Below are positions 14,132-14,579 of a stretch of DNA of 14,579 bases, in pieces. A model generated the notes under the pieces. The model saw nothing but the letters and a program-made list of their open reading frames with translations, searched no databases and was not told the DNA's origin. Origin of the DNA: Acidobacteriota bacterium. GTDB lineage: Bacteria > Acidobacteriota > Vicinamibacteria > Vicinamibacterales > UBA8438. Both the position numbers and the translations under genes were made by a program. The number at the start of each line of letters is the position of its first letter. Position 1 is the stretch's first letter. The stretch covers positions 1 to 14,579 of the forward strand of contig DQEK01000061.1 of the NCBI GenBank assembly GCA_003533545.1, in the 5' to 3' direction.

Positions 14132-14579
14132 GTGACCGATCGCATCTCGTCGTTGTCGTCCGCGTCGGTTGTTGTGTGCTGTCTGGCACTTGCCCCCGCC
14201 ACGACTCAAGCCCAGAACACCGGGTCACCAACTGAGGCCCCGCCTCGAACGGCCTGGGGCGCGCCTGATTTGAACGGCGTCTGGGATTTTCGGACACTGA
14301 CACCATTTGAGCGGCCGCGTGAACTCGCCGACCAGGAATTTTTCACCGACGAGCAAGCGGCCGCCTTCGAGGCCGAACGACTCGCCGAGTTTGCCGTGCG
14401 TGACGACCAAGAACCAGCTGATATCGTCGGAAACTACAATCAGTTTTGGTTCGACCCGGGCAACAAAGTAAGCGAGACCAACACGACATCACTCGTGGTC
14501 GACCCACCGAATGGGCGCGTGCCCCCCTTAACGGTCGAGGCCGATGCAAGGCGGACGGCGGAGCAACAGGTCCGCCAAG
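14132..14579 (+). CDS. Secreted conserved protein (WGAPDLNGVWDF type), 3' end cut by window edge
   Basis: The frame is open for 149 codons from GTG 14132 to the window end. A signal peptide is visible (MTDRISSLSSASVVVCCLAL, cleavage likely after ATTQA at 27), followed by a low-complexity Pro/Thr stretch. Next come WGAPDLNGVWDFRTLTP (42-58), RPRELADQEFFTDEQAAAFEAE (61-82), YNQFWFD (102-108) and TTSLVVDPPNGRVPPLT (118-134). I know this pattern as a very abundant, often multi-copy secreted protein of acidobacterial genomes, with no established function. Its promoter and ribosome binding site look independent of the mutase operon. The C-terminus, which could hold further domains, is outside the window. 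Confidence 0.8.
   Translation, partial: MTDRISSLSSASVVVCCLALAPATTQAQNTGSPTEAPPRTAWGAPDLNGVWDFRTLTPFERPRELADQEFFTDEQAAAFEAERLAEFAVRDDQEPADIVGNYNQFWFDPGNKVSETNTTSLVVDPPNGRVPPLTVEADARRTAEQQVRQ

Noticed and set aside
1..14579. Mobile elements, CRISPR arrays, tRNA or other RNA genes, defence islands
   Set aside because: I saw no transposase or integrase motifs, regularly spaced repeats or cloverleaf structures. The lone EVE-domain gene is not accompanied by restriction or defence genes.

Overview
The window is GC-rich bacterial chromosomal DNA with densely packed genes on both strands. Three protein types point to Acidobacteriota, perhaps a Vicinamibacteria-like lineage: a creatininase-family protein with a GDSGGN variant motif, a secreted protein with FEGWY and FGYFNRN motifs, and a secreted protein with WGAPDLNGVWDF. 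This assignment comes from remembered family resemblance, not from a marker gene. I see no tRNA, rRNA, insertion sequence, phage gene, CRISPR array or plasmid function.

Layout. At the left edge (1-1114, +) is an in-frame tandem of two creatininase-family domains; the first is cut by the window edge. A 350-base gap with a strong hairpin follows. Next is an EVE-domain protein (1465-1947, +). It shares a bidirectional terminator with a leftward gene cluster. Read from right to left, that cluster encodes: a secreted Ig-like protein (10992-10129), a secreted cytochrome c fused to a PHM-type copper monooxygenase domain (10094-8763), an acyl-CoA synthetase (8766-7189), a thiamine-dependent AceE-like 2-oxoacid dehydrogenase E1 (7177-4808), a lipoyl E2 acyltransferase (4811-3531) and a periplasmic beta-lactamase-fold serine hydrolase (3448-2000). 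The first five genes are 34 bases apart or less, or overlap by 4 bases, and look like one operon. The serine hydrolase has its own good promoter. Diverging from a 159-base spacer are the catalytic subunit of a B12-dependent acyl-CoA mutase (11152-12753, +) and a short/branched-chain-type acyl-CoA dehydrogenase (12775-13953, +). A secreted protein cut by the right edge starts at 14132.

How the genes may work together. The central block joins envelope oxidation (copper/heme enzyme), CoA activation, oxidative decarboxylation to acyl-CoA (E1-E2), carbon-skeleton rearrangement (mutase) and alpha,beta-dehydrogenation. The mutase carries Phe63 and Gln181, where isobutyryl-CoA mutases have Phe and Gln and methylmalonyl-CoA mutases have Tyr and Arg. 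A branched or short-chain acyl-CoA route (2-oxoacid or free acid to isobutyryl-CoA to butyryl-CoA to crotonyl-CoA) is therefore a reasonable hypothesis, but the substrate is not shown by sequence. The E3 lipoamide dehydrogenase, the B12-binding small mutase subunit and the mutase G-protein chaperone are not in the window.

The items most worth a second look are the tandem creatininase, the heme-copper oxygenase fusion in an operon with a CoA ligase and a 2-oxoacid dehydrogenase, and the isobutyryl-type mutase signature.
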